Assembly (NCBI GenBank): GCA_023253795.1 | Contig: JALRFG010000077.1 | Span: 1-8,546 of the forward strand | Direction of reading: 5' to 3' | From: Methylocystis sp. | Lineage (GTDB): Bacteria > Pseudomonadota > Alphaproteobacteria > Rhizobiales > Beijerinckiaceae | DNA length: 8,546 bases | Shown here: positions 1 to 5,701 of the stretch, piece by piece | Numbering within the stretch: the first letter of the stretch is position 1 | Layout: the number at the start of each line of letters is the position of its first letter | Program-made: the position numbers and the translations under genes | Notes under the pieces: generated by a model | Databases searched by the model: none | Told to the model about the DNA's origin: nothing | The model's input: the letters and a program-made list of their open reading frames with translations, nothing else

Positions 1-153
1 ATCCTGTATTTCCTGGGCACCGGACCGGTCCGCGGCTTCGCCGTGTCGCTCGCGCTGGGCATTCTCACGACGATTATCACCGCCGTGACCATGACGCGCA
101 TGATGATCGCTATCTGGTATCACTATGCGCGCCCGACGCGCCTGCCGATCTGA
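1..153 (+). CDS. secD: Protein translocase subunit SecD, C-terminal end (partial)
   Basis: The reading frame is open from the first base and ends at a TGA at 151-153, giving the last 50 residues of a protein cut by the left edge. The sequence has the SecD C-terminal pattern: a Gly-Pro-Val-Arg-Gly-Phe-Ala segment, then a hydrophobic helix (about residues 13-40 of the fragment) ending in a Met-Thr-Arg-Met-Met segment and a short basic tail. In the RND-like SecDF complex SecD uses the proton motive force to help pull secreted proteins through SecYEG and release them in the periplasm. secF begins 16 bases after the stop, as expected for one operon; yajC would be expected upstream, outside the window. 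The match rests on the fragment together with its secF neighbour. Confidence 0.93.
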   Translation: MLYFLGTGPVRGFAVSLALGILTTIITAVTMTRMMIAIWYHYARPTRLPI

Positions 154-169
154 AGAGGCGGAACACACA

Positions 170-1222
170 ATGAAACTCCTGCGCCTCGCTCCGGAGAACA
201 CCAAATTCCCCTTCATGCGCTTCCGGCGCGTGAGCTATCCCTTCTCGGCCCTGCTCTCGCTGATCGCCGTCGCTTTGTTCATCTTCAAGGGTATGAACTT
301 CGGCATCGATTTCGCGGGCGGCACCGTCATCGAACTGCGCGCCAAGAGCGGCTACGCCGAAGTGGGCGCGCTACGCACGCTCGGCGAAAATCTGAAGCTT
401 GGCGACATTGAAGTGCAGGGCTTCGGCAATCCCGCCGACGCAACACTGCGCTTTGGCCTGCAGCCGGGCGGCGACGTCGCCCAGCAGGCGGCGGTGGAGA
501 AAATCCGTGGCGCCGTCGGCACGGATTACGATCTGCGTCGCGTCGAGGTTGTCGGCCCGCGCGTCTCGAACGAGCTCGTGCAATCCGGCACGCTGGGCGT
601 CGTGCTGTCGATCATCGCGGTGCTAAGCTATCTGTGGTTCCGCTTCGAATGGCAGTTCGCCGTCGGCGCCGTGATCGCCACCATGCACGATCTGTTGCTC
701 ACGGTCGGCTTCTTCTCGATCACGCAACTAGAATTCAACACCACATCGATCGCCGCGATTTTGACCATCGTCGGCTATTCGCTCAACGAAACCGTCGTCG
801 TTCTCGACCGTATTCGCGAGAACATGCGCAAATACAAAAAAATGTCGACGGCGCAGATGGTCGATATGTCGATCAACGCCGTTCTGCCGCGCACGATCAT
901 GACGGCGACCACCGTGATGCTGGCGCTGCTGGCGCTGGTGATCTTCGGCGGTCAGGTGATCCGCTCATTCTCGCTGGCGATGATCTGGGGCATTTTCGTC
1001 GCCACCTATTCGTCGATCTTCATCTGTTCGCCGATGCTGATTTATCTCGGCCTGCGCAATGAGGAAGGCGACCGTCTGGCCGCCAGGCCTGAAGCGTCCG
1101 CACACGACGCCCCGGTGAGCGCTCAGGCGCTGCTGGAGACCGAAACGGCGGAGCCGGCGAAACGTCCGGCCGCGGCGCGTAAACCCGCTGGCCGCAACAA
1201 CAACCGGCCGAAGCGGTCTTGA
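170..1222 (+). CDS. secF: Protein translocase subunit SecF
   Basis: A 350-residue inner-membrane protein, partner of SecD in the proton-driven SecDF complex that assists Sec export and membrane-protein biogenesis. Visible hallmarks: first membrane helix at about residues 24-42, the signature FGIDFAGGT at 44-52, a periplasmic domain at about 53-135 ending in VGPRVS, then five further hydrophobic segments between about 138 and 296. The conserved YSLNETVVVLDRIREN block lies at 203-218 and LPRTIMTATT at 239-248; by family analogy Asp213 and Arg241 are the proton-path residues. A hydrophilic Ala/Arg/Lys-rich tail follows from about 297. The frame could open at 125, but that start lies inside secD; the ATG at 170 has an AGAGG ribosome site at 154-158 and gives the normal family N terminus. 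The stop overlaps the start of the next gene. Confidence 0.96.
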   Translation: MKLLRLAPENTKFPFMRFRRVSYPFSALLSLIAVALFIFKGMNFGIDFAGGTVIELRAKSGYAEVGALRTLGENLKLGDIEVQGFGNPADATLRFGLQPGGDVAQQAAVEKIRGAVGTDYDLRRVEVVGPRVSNELVQSGTLGVVLSIIAVLSYLWFRFEWQFAVGAVIATMHDLLLTVGFFSITQLEFNTTSIAAILTIVGYSLNETVVVLDRIRENMRKYKKMSTAQMVDMSINAVLPRTIMTATTVMLALLALVIFGGQVIRSFSLAMIWGIFVATYSSIFICSPMLIYLGLRNEEGDRLAARPEASAHDAPVSAQALLETETAEPAKRPAAARKPAGRNNNRPKRS

Positions 1223-1608
1223 GCGATCCCGCAGACGCACCAAGCGGCTATGTGCCGGGGCGCCACCGGATCGATGATTACGGCGGCGGCGGGTTTCGTT
1301 TTGCGGATATGTCGCATCGCGGATCAATCCTTGCGCTTCCCACCGGCGTGCGCGCCATCGACATCCGCACGCACGCCGACATCGACGCCAGTCTGATCGA
1401 TCTGGCGTTAGCGGAGTCCGGCGGACTCGACGTGCTGATTATTGGCTCCGGCAAGGATCTGCTGCCGCTCGCGGCGCCGCTCCGCGCCAGATTGCGCGAC
1501 GCCGGCGTGGGTTGCGAGCCCATGGCCACGGCGGCGGCGGTGCGAACCTATAATCTTCTGGTCGACGAAGGGCGCCGTGTGGGCGCGCTGCTGGTGGCCG
1601 TCGGATAA
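1219..1608 (+). CDS. Mth938-domain (DUF498) protein, NDUFAF3-like
   Basis: A 129-residue soluble protein of the Mth938/DUF498 family. Family features seen: a Gly-rich FRFADMSHRGSILALP segment at 26-41, a Rossmann-like strand-loop DVLIIGSGKD at 71-80 followed by LLPL, and a C-terminal segment reading YNLLVDEGRRVGALLVAV at 111-128. Human NDUFAF3, a complex I assembly factor, belongs to this family; the biochemical activity of the bacterial proteins is not established. The chosen start is a TTG at 1219 that overlaps the secF stop (TTGA), implying translational coupling; GTG at 1252 is a shorter alternative but would remove residues that look like the usual N terminus. The next gene starts 5 bases after its stop. 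A role in membrane or respiratory complex assembly is inferred from homology and neighbours. Confidence 0.87.
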   Translation: MSDPADAPSGYVPGRHRIDDYGGGGFRFADMSHRGSILALPTGVRAIDIRTHADIDASLIDLALAESGGLDVLIIGSGKDLLPLAAPLRARLRDAGVGCEPMATAAAVRTYNLLVDEGRRVGALLVAVG

Positions 1609-1613
1609 GACGC

Positions 1614-2396
1614 ATGGCGCCGACGCTGCAGGATCACGATGCTTATTGCGAAAAATTGGTGCGCGAACATGATCGCGACCTCTGGCTCGCCTGTTTGTTC
1701 GCACCGCAGCCGGCGCGCAAACATATTCACGCTCTCTACGCCTTTGTTCTTGAAACCAGCGACATCCGCGAGAAAGTTTCACAACCTCTGCTCGGCGAAA
1801 TGCGTCTGCGCTGGTGGCGCGACATCATTGACGCCGATACGCCGGGCGACGCACAGGCCCACCCGGTCGCCGCCGCCCTGCTCGCCGCCGCCGCACAATT
1901 CGATCTGCCGCGCGATGAGATGACAGCCTTTCTCGATGCGCGGATTTTCGATCTTTATGACGACCCGATGCCGACCCTTGCTGCGCTGGAAGCTTATTGC
2001 CTTGCGACCGACGCCGCCCCGATCCGCTGGGCCGGCAAAATTCTGGGCGCGGCGACAAATGCGGCGTTCGATGACGCCGGCGTGGCGCTGGGGCTGACGA
2101 AGATCCTGCGCAGCGGCAAGCCGGCCTTCATCCCGCAGGATCTGTCCGCCGCCTCCGGGCTGACCGGGGCGCGCCGAGAACTCGCGACGCTGGCTCGGCG
2201 CAAATATGACAGCGCCTACCGCGCCGCGACAGAACTGCCGGCGGGTCGCGAGGCCTTGCTGCCGGCGGCGACCGTTCCGCTTTATCTGGAGCAACTGGCG
2301 CGAACCGGCTACGATCCGGACGTCGCCCTCTCCGAGCCGTCGCCGCTGCGCCGGCAATGGCGGTTGTGGCGCGCCGCGCGCGGCGCAGGATTGTAA
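1614..2396 (+). CDS. Squalene/phytoene synthase-like protein, NDUFAF6-like, probably non-catalytic
   Basis: A 260-residue all-helical protein of the squalene/phytoene synthase superfamily. The fold is indicated by the HALYAF segment at 39-44, RLRWWRDII at 64-72 and GVALGLTKILR at 156-166, followed by IPQD at 173-176. True synthases carry two Asp-rich motifs (DxxxD type) that bind Mg-diphosphate. Here the first is replaced by LETSDIRE (46-53) and the second, which should follow the TKILR segment, by SGKPAF. The protein therefore resembles the divergent branch that includes mitochondrial NDUFAF6, a complex I assembly factor, more than a carotenoid or hopanoid enzyme. It starts 5 bases after the Mth938-domain gene, with no strong ribosome site, suggesting coupling. 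No carotenoid or squalene genes are nearby. An unusual prenyl-transfer activity cannot be excluded. Confidence 0.83.
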   Translation: MAPTLQDHDAYCEKLVREHDRDLWLACLFAPQPARKHIHALYAFVLETSDIREKVSQPLLGEMRLRWWRDIIDADTPGDAQAHPVAAALLAAAAQFDLPRDEMTAFLDARIFDLYDDPMPTLAALEAYCLATDAAPIRWAGKILGAATNAAFDDAGVALGLTKILRSGKPAFIPQDLSAASGLTGARRELATLARRKYDSAYRAATELPAGREALLPAATVPLYLEQLARTGYDPDVALSEPSPLRRQWRLWRAARGAGL

Positions 2397-2428
2397 GATC
2401 CGGCCTCGCCGTTCAAGGAACGAGATCG

Positions 2429-3757
2429 ATGACCGCCCTGCCTGAACCCTATGATTACGAACGCCGGCGCCTACGCCTCGACACGCTGATCCTGCTGCGC
2501 TGGATCGCCATTGTCGGCCAGACGGCGGCGCTGGTGTTCGTTTACTACTTTCTCGATTTCGAATTTCCGATCGGGCTTTGTCTCGTCTTTATCGTCGCCT
2601 CGGCGACCCTGAATTTCGGGCTGCGCTTCGGCACCTCGGGCAGTTTCCGACTTGGCGACATCGAAGCCGCCGTACTGCTGGGCTACGACATCATCCAGCT
2701 TGGTTTTCTGCTCTACCTCACCGGCGGTCTGACCAATGGCTTCGCCATGCTGTTTCTGGCGCCGGTGACGATTTCCGCCGTATCGCTGCCGCGCAACATG
2801 ACTCTGCTGCTTGGCATTTCGATGATGACGGTAGCGACCTTTCTGTTCGTCGAATATTGGCCGTTGCCATGGTACGAGAACGAAAAGCTTGTCTTTCCGA
2901 TGCTCTATCGCGCGAGCATTCTGGCGGCGCTCGCCTTAAGCGCCAGCTTCATCGCGATTTACGCGGCGCGCGTCGCCGAGGAAAGCCGATTGCTGGAGAC
3001 CGCGCTCGCCGCGACAGAACTGGTTCTGGCCCGCGAACAGCATTTATCGCAGCTCGATGGCCTCGCCGCCGCCGCCGCGCATGAGCTGGGCACGCCGCTC
3101 GCCACGATCACGCTGATCGTCAAGGAATTGCAGAAAATGCGCACCGACGTCACGCCGGAATTGCGCGACGATCTGATCCTGCTGGCGCAGGAAACCGCCC
3201 GCTGCCGCGAGATTTTGGGCAAGCTCACGTCGCTCAACTCCGCCGACGAAGGCGGCGTGATGAACATTCTCTCGATTGACGCGCTGGTTGAGGAAACGAT
3301 TGAACCCCATCGCGCCTTCGATGTGAAAGTCGAGGTGACTAAGCACGGCTCCGGCCCGCCGCCGGCGATCACGCGCAATCCCGGCCTGATCTACGGCCTG
3401 GGTAATCTTGTCGAGAACGCCATGGATTTCGCCAAAACCCGCGTGCGCATCGACGCCATGTGGACCAGTTCTCAGATCGTGATCACGATTGAGGATGATG
3501 GACCGGGCTTTTCGCCGACGGTTCTGGCGCGATTGGGCGAGCCTTACCTGCGCGGCCGCCCCACAGATCGGCGCACAAAGAAGGAAGAAGAGTCCGGACT
3601 GGGACTGGGACTGTTCATCGCCAAAACCCTGATCGAGCGTTCGGGCGCGATGGTCGATATGACCAATGTCTCGCCGCCGCGCACCGGCGCCATCGTCAAG
3701 ATGACATGGCCTCGCGCCGCCATCGAGATTACGGGCGCCGCCGTCTCGACGGATTAA
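2429..3757 (+). CDS. regB: Redox-sensing histidine kinase RegB/ActS/PrrB family
   Basis: A 442-residue membrane sensor kinase that in relatives phosphorylates RegA/ActR according to quinone pool and thiol redox state, controlling respiration, carbon or nitrogen fixation and related pathways. About six hydrophobic segments lie within residues 19-180. The cytoplasmic part has the family H-box HELGTPLATITL at 218-229 (phospho-His218), the RCREIL segment with redox Cys259, an N-box near Asn330, EDDGPGF at 355-361 and GLGLGLFIAKT at 390-400. The quinone-site heptapeptide, normally GGxxNPF, reads GGLTNGF at 99-105, with Pro replaced by Gly. The frame is open from an ATG at 2357 inside the previous gene, but ATG 2429 has AAGGA at 2415-2419 and yields the usual N terminus. 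regA follows after 83 bases. ActS is the usual name in rhizobia. Confidence 0.93.
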   Translation: MTALPEPYDYERRRLRLDTLILLRWIAIVGQTAALVFVYYFLDFEFPIGLCLVFIVASATLNFGLRFGTSGSFRLGDIEAAVLLGYDIIQLGFLLYLTGGLTNGFAMLFLAPVTISAVSLPRNMTLLLGISMMTVATFLFVEYWPLPWYENEKLVFPMLYRASILAALALSASFIAIYAARVAEESRLLETALAATELVLAREQHLSQLDGLAAAAAHELGTPLATITLIVKELQKMRTDVTPELRDDLILLAQETARCREILGKLTSLNSADEGGVMNILSIDALVEETIEPHRAFDVKVEVTKHGSGPPPAITRNPGLIYGLGNLVENAMDFAKTRVRIDAMWTSSQIVITIEDDGPGFSPTVLARLGEPYLRGRPTDRRTKKEEESGLGLGLFIAKTLIERSGAMVDMTNVSPPRTGAIVKMTWPRAAIEITGAAVSTD

Positions 3758-3791
3758 GGCGCAGGCTTGCCGCGCAAGGATGGGCCAAGGA

Positions 3792-3820
3792 TCGACTAAC
3801 CCGGTCACATAAGTTAGAAT
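3792..3820 (+). promoter_or_regulatory. Candidate sigma70-type promoter for regA
   Basis: TCGACT at 3792-3797 matches the -35 consensus at four of six positions. After a 17-base spacer, TAGAAT at 3815-3820 matches the -10 consensus at five of six. Transcription would begin near 3827, just before the ribosome site of regA, giving a leader of about 14 bases. An imperfect inverted pair CTAAC (3796-3800) / GTTAG (3813-3817) overlaps the promoter and could be an operator. This suggests regA can be made independently of regB. Sequence match only. Confidence 0.5.
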
Positions 3821-3840
3821 TGGGTCAATCAGGTGGACAG

Positions 3841-4452
3841 ATGACAGAATCAGACCACGAAATTAAACTTTCAGACGACGAATTCGGCCAGGCGATTGAC
3901 GATACGTTGCAGGCTCCTGCCCTGCCGGAAGATCGCACACTGCTTATTCTCGACGACGACAGGCCCTTCCTGACGCGCCTGACCCGCGCGATGGAACTGC
4001 GCGGCTTTACCGTCACCGCCTGCGAATCCGTCGCCGAAGGTCTCACCGCGCTTGATTCCGCCCCGCCTTCCTTCGCCATCATCGACATGCGACTGGGCGA
4101 CGGCAACGGCCTCGACGTGATCTCCAAGCTCAAGGCGCTGCGCCCCGATGCGCGCGGCATCATCCTGACGGGCTATGGCAACATCGCCACCGCCGTCACC
4201 GCCGTAAAGCTGGGCGCCTTTGATTATCTCGCCAAGCCGGCGGACGCTGATGAGATTTATCATGCGCTGATGGCGACGCAGATCGACAAACCGGACGCGC
4301 AGGAAAATCCGATGTCAGCGGATCGAGTGCGCTGGGAGCACATCCAGCGCGTGTTCGAGTCCTGCGACCGCAACGTCTCGGAGACGGCGCGGCGTTTGAA
4401 CATGCACCGCCGCACGCTCCAGCGTATCCTTGCGAAACGCGCGCCGCGTTAA
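3841..4452 (+). CDS. regA: Response regulator RegA/ActR/PrrA family
   Basis: A 203-residue DNA-binding response regulator, partner of the kinase encoded just upstream. The receiver domain spans about residues 33-148: acidic pocket Asp38-Asp40 (LILDDD), phospho-acceptor Asp82 in IIDMRLGDGNG, Thr110 in ILTGYG and Lys132 in LAKPAD. A linker leads to a Fis-type helix-turn-helix at about 176-203, with the nearly invariant RegA end SETARRLNMHRRTLQRILAK. The protein carries about 30 acidic residues before the receiver domain. The frame opens upstream at 3706 inside regB, but ATG 3841 is preceded by AGGTGG at 3831-3836 and gives a sensible N terminus. Family members activate or repress photosynthesis, respiration, hydrogenase, CO2 and N2 fixation genes; the actual regulon here is unknown. 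Confidence 0.95.
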   Translation: MTESDHEIKLSDDEFGQAIDDTLQAPALPEDRTLLILDDDRPFLTRLTRAMELRGFTVTACESVAEGLTALDSAPPSFAIIDMRLGDGNGLDVISKLKALRPDARGIILTGYGNIATAVTAVKLGAFDYLAKPADADEIYHALMATQIDKPDAQENPMSADRVRWEHIQRVFESCDRNVSETARRLNMHRRTLQRILAKRAPR

Positions 4453-4480
4453 CACGCGCCCGGCGACGGCGTTCGCCCGA

Positions 4481-4500
4481 TTTGGCGGAGCGGCGCCAAA
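4481..4500. terminator. Inverted repeat after regA, possible weak terminator
   Basis: TTTGGCG at 4481-4487 and CGCCAAA at 4494-4500 form a perfect 7-bp stem with a 6-base loop, 29 bases after the regA stop. The run that follows is A, not T, so on the plus strand it lacks the U-tract of a standard intrinsic terminator. It could still stabilise the 3' end of the regA message or act as a binding site in the 115-base gap before the polyamine-binding gene. Confidence 0.3.
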
Positions 4501-4567
4501 AAAGCGGACTGGCTTTCTAACCCTGAAATGCGCGATCCTGCGTCTGTCGTGACGAACGGCTTCTGCG

Positions 4568-5653
4568 ATGAAAAAACAGATTATTCTCGCCCTGATCGCA
4601 TTTCTCGCCGTCGCCGCGCCCGCAGGCGCCGCCGAGCGTGTGGTGAATATTTTCAACTGGAGCGATTATATCGATCCGGGCGTGCTGGCGGATTTCACGC
4701 GCGAGACCGGCATCAAGGTCCTTTACGACACCTATGACTCCAATGAAATGCTGGAAGCCCGAATGCTGGCCGGCGCCACCGGCTATGATGTCATCGTGCC
4801 GTCCGGGCCGTTGTTACAGCGTCTGGCGAGCGCCGGCGTTCTTCACACGCTCGATCGCAAACGCCTGACCAACGCCACGAACCTCTGGCCGGAAATCGAC
4901 CGTCGGCTGCAGCTCTATGATCCCGGCTCCACCCACGCCGTCGATTACGCGTGGTTCACGACCGGCGTCGCCTATAATGTCGCCAAAATCAACGCGCGGA
5001 TCGGTAAACCCATCACGAGCTGGGATCAGGTTCTGCGCGCCGATAGTTTGAAAAAGTTTTCCGATTGCGCCGTCTATATGCTCGACAGTCCGGAAGACAT
5101 GCTTCCGATTGTGCTCAACTATCTCAAGCTGGATCCGAATTCCAAAAACCCCAACGATTTACGTCGCGCGGCGGATCTCCTTGGCGGCTTGCGCCGTAAT
5201 GTGAAGAAATTTCATTCGTCGGAATATATCAACGCGCTCGCCAATGGCGATATTTGTCTCGCTGTCGCCTGGGCCGGAGACGCTCTGCAGGCGCGCAACC
5301 GTGCGCGTGAAGCGGGCGCCGACGCCAATATCGCTTTCGTGGCTCCCGTTGAAGGCGCTCTGATCTCGCTCGACAGTCTGGCGATCCCGATTGACGCGCC
5401 GCATCTCGATGAAGCCTATATTTTCATCGATTATCTGCTGCGTCCCGATGTCGCCGCGCGCAATGTGCGAGCCACCAATTTCGCCAGCGGCGTTTTACCG
5501 GCGCGCAAACTGCTCGATCCGTCGATCGCCAATGATCCGTCGATCTATCCGGATGAGGCGACGATGCGCCGTTTGTTCGCGACCACCGCGCCCGACCAGC
5601 CGACGCAAAAGCTGATGACGCGTCTCTGGACGATGGTGAAAACCGGCCGTTAA
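4568..5653 (+). CDS. potF: PotF-like periplasmic polyamine-binding protein of an ABC transporter
   Basis: A 361-residue extracytoplasmic binding protein of the PotD/PotF family, which captures putrescine or spermidine for an ABC importer. It begins with a classic signal peptide (MKK, a hydrophobic core to about residue 17, then AGAA at 19-22 and likely cleavage before Glu23). Landmarks of PotF-type proteins: NIFNWSDYIDP at 27-37, DVIVPSG at 74-80, MLDSPED at 171-177, VLNYL at 182-186, FHSSEYINALANGDIC at 215-230, AWAGDALQ at 234-241 and YLLRPDV at 289-295. The Trp-Ser-Asp and Trp-Ala-Gly-Asp residues that contact polyamines in E. coli PotF are kept. No permease or ATPase gene is adjacent: regA lies upstream and convergent dnaA downstream. 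No clear ribosome site precedes the ATG, but the signal peptide supports this start. Exact ligand unproven. Confidence 0.9.
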   Translation: MKKQIILALIAFLAVAAPAGAAERVVNIFNWSDYIDPGVLADFTRETGIKVLYDTYDSNEMLEARMLAGATGYDVIVPSGPLLQRLASAGVLHTLDRKRLTNATNLWPEIDRRLQLYDPGSTHAVDYAWFTTGVAYNVAKINARIGKPITSWDQVLRADSLKKFSDCAVYMLDSPEDMLPIVLNYLKLDPNSKNPNDLRRAADLLGGLRRNVKKFHSSEYINALANGDICLAVAWAGDALQARNRAREAGADANIAFVAPVEGALISLDSLAIPIDAPHLDEAYIFIDYLLRPDVAARNVRATNFASGVLPARKLLDPSIANDPSIYPDEATMRRLFATTAPDQPTQKLMTRLWTMVKTGR

Positions 5654-5689
5654 GCCGCACAGGTTTCTGGCGTTAAGTGTTTTTGACAG

Positions 5690-5701
5690 CTGACGCGTCA
5701 G
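5690..5701. repeat. 12-bp perfect palindrome across the dnaA stop codon
   Basis: CTGACGCGTCAG reads the same on both strands and includes the dnaA stop (complement of 5698-5700). It sits in the 44-base gap between the convergent potF and dnaA genes, where no conventional hairpin plus T-run terminator is visible for either gene. It may be a weak two-way 3' end signal, a protein site, or chance. Confidence 0.35.

Noticed and set aside
1614..2396. Carotenoid or hopanoid biosynthesis gene
   Set aside because: The Asp-rich catalytic motifs are missing and no isoprenoid genes are nearby.
3044..3808. A 254-codon minus-strand ORF opposite regB
   Set aside because: Shadow of a GC-rich gene in the antisense frame, rich in Arg/Gly/Gln and without domains.
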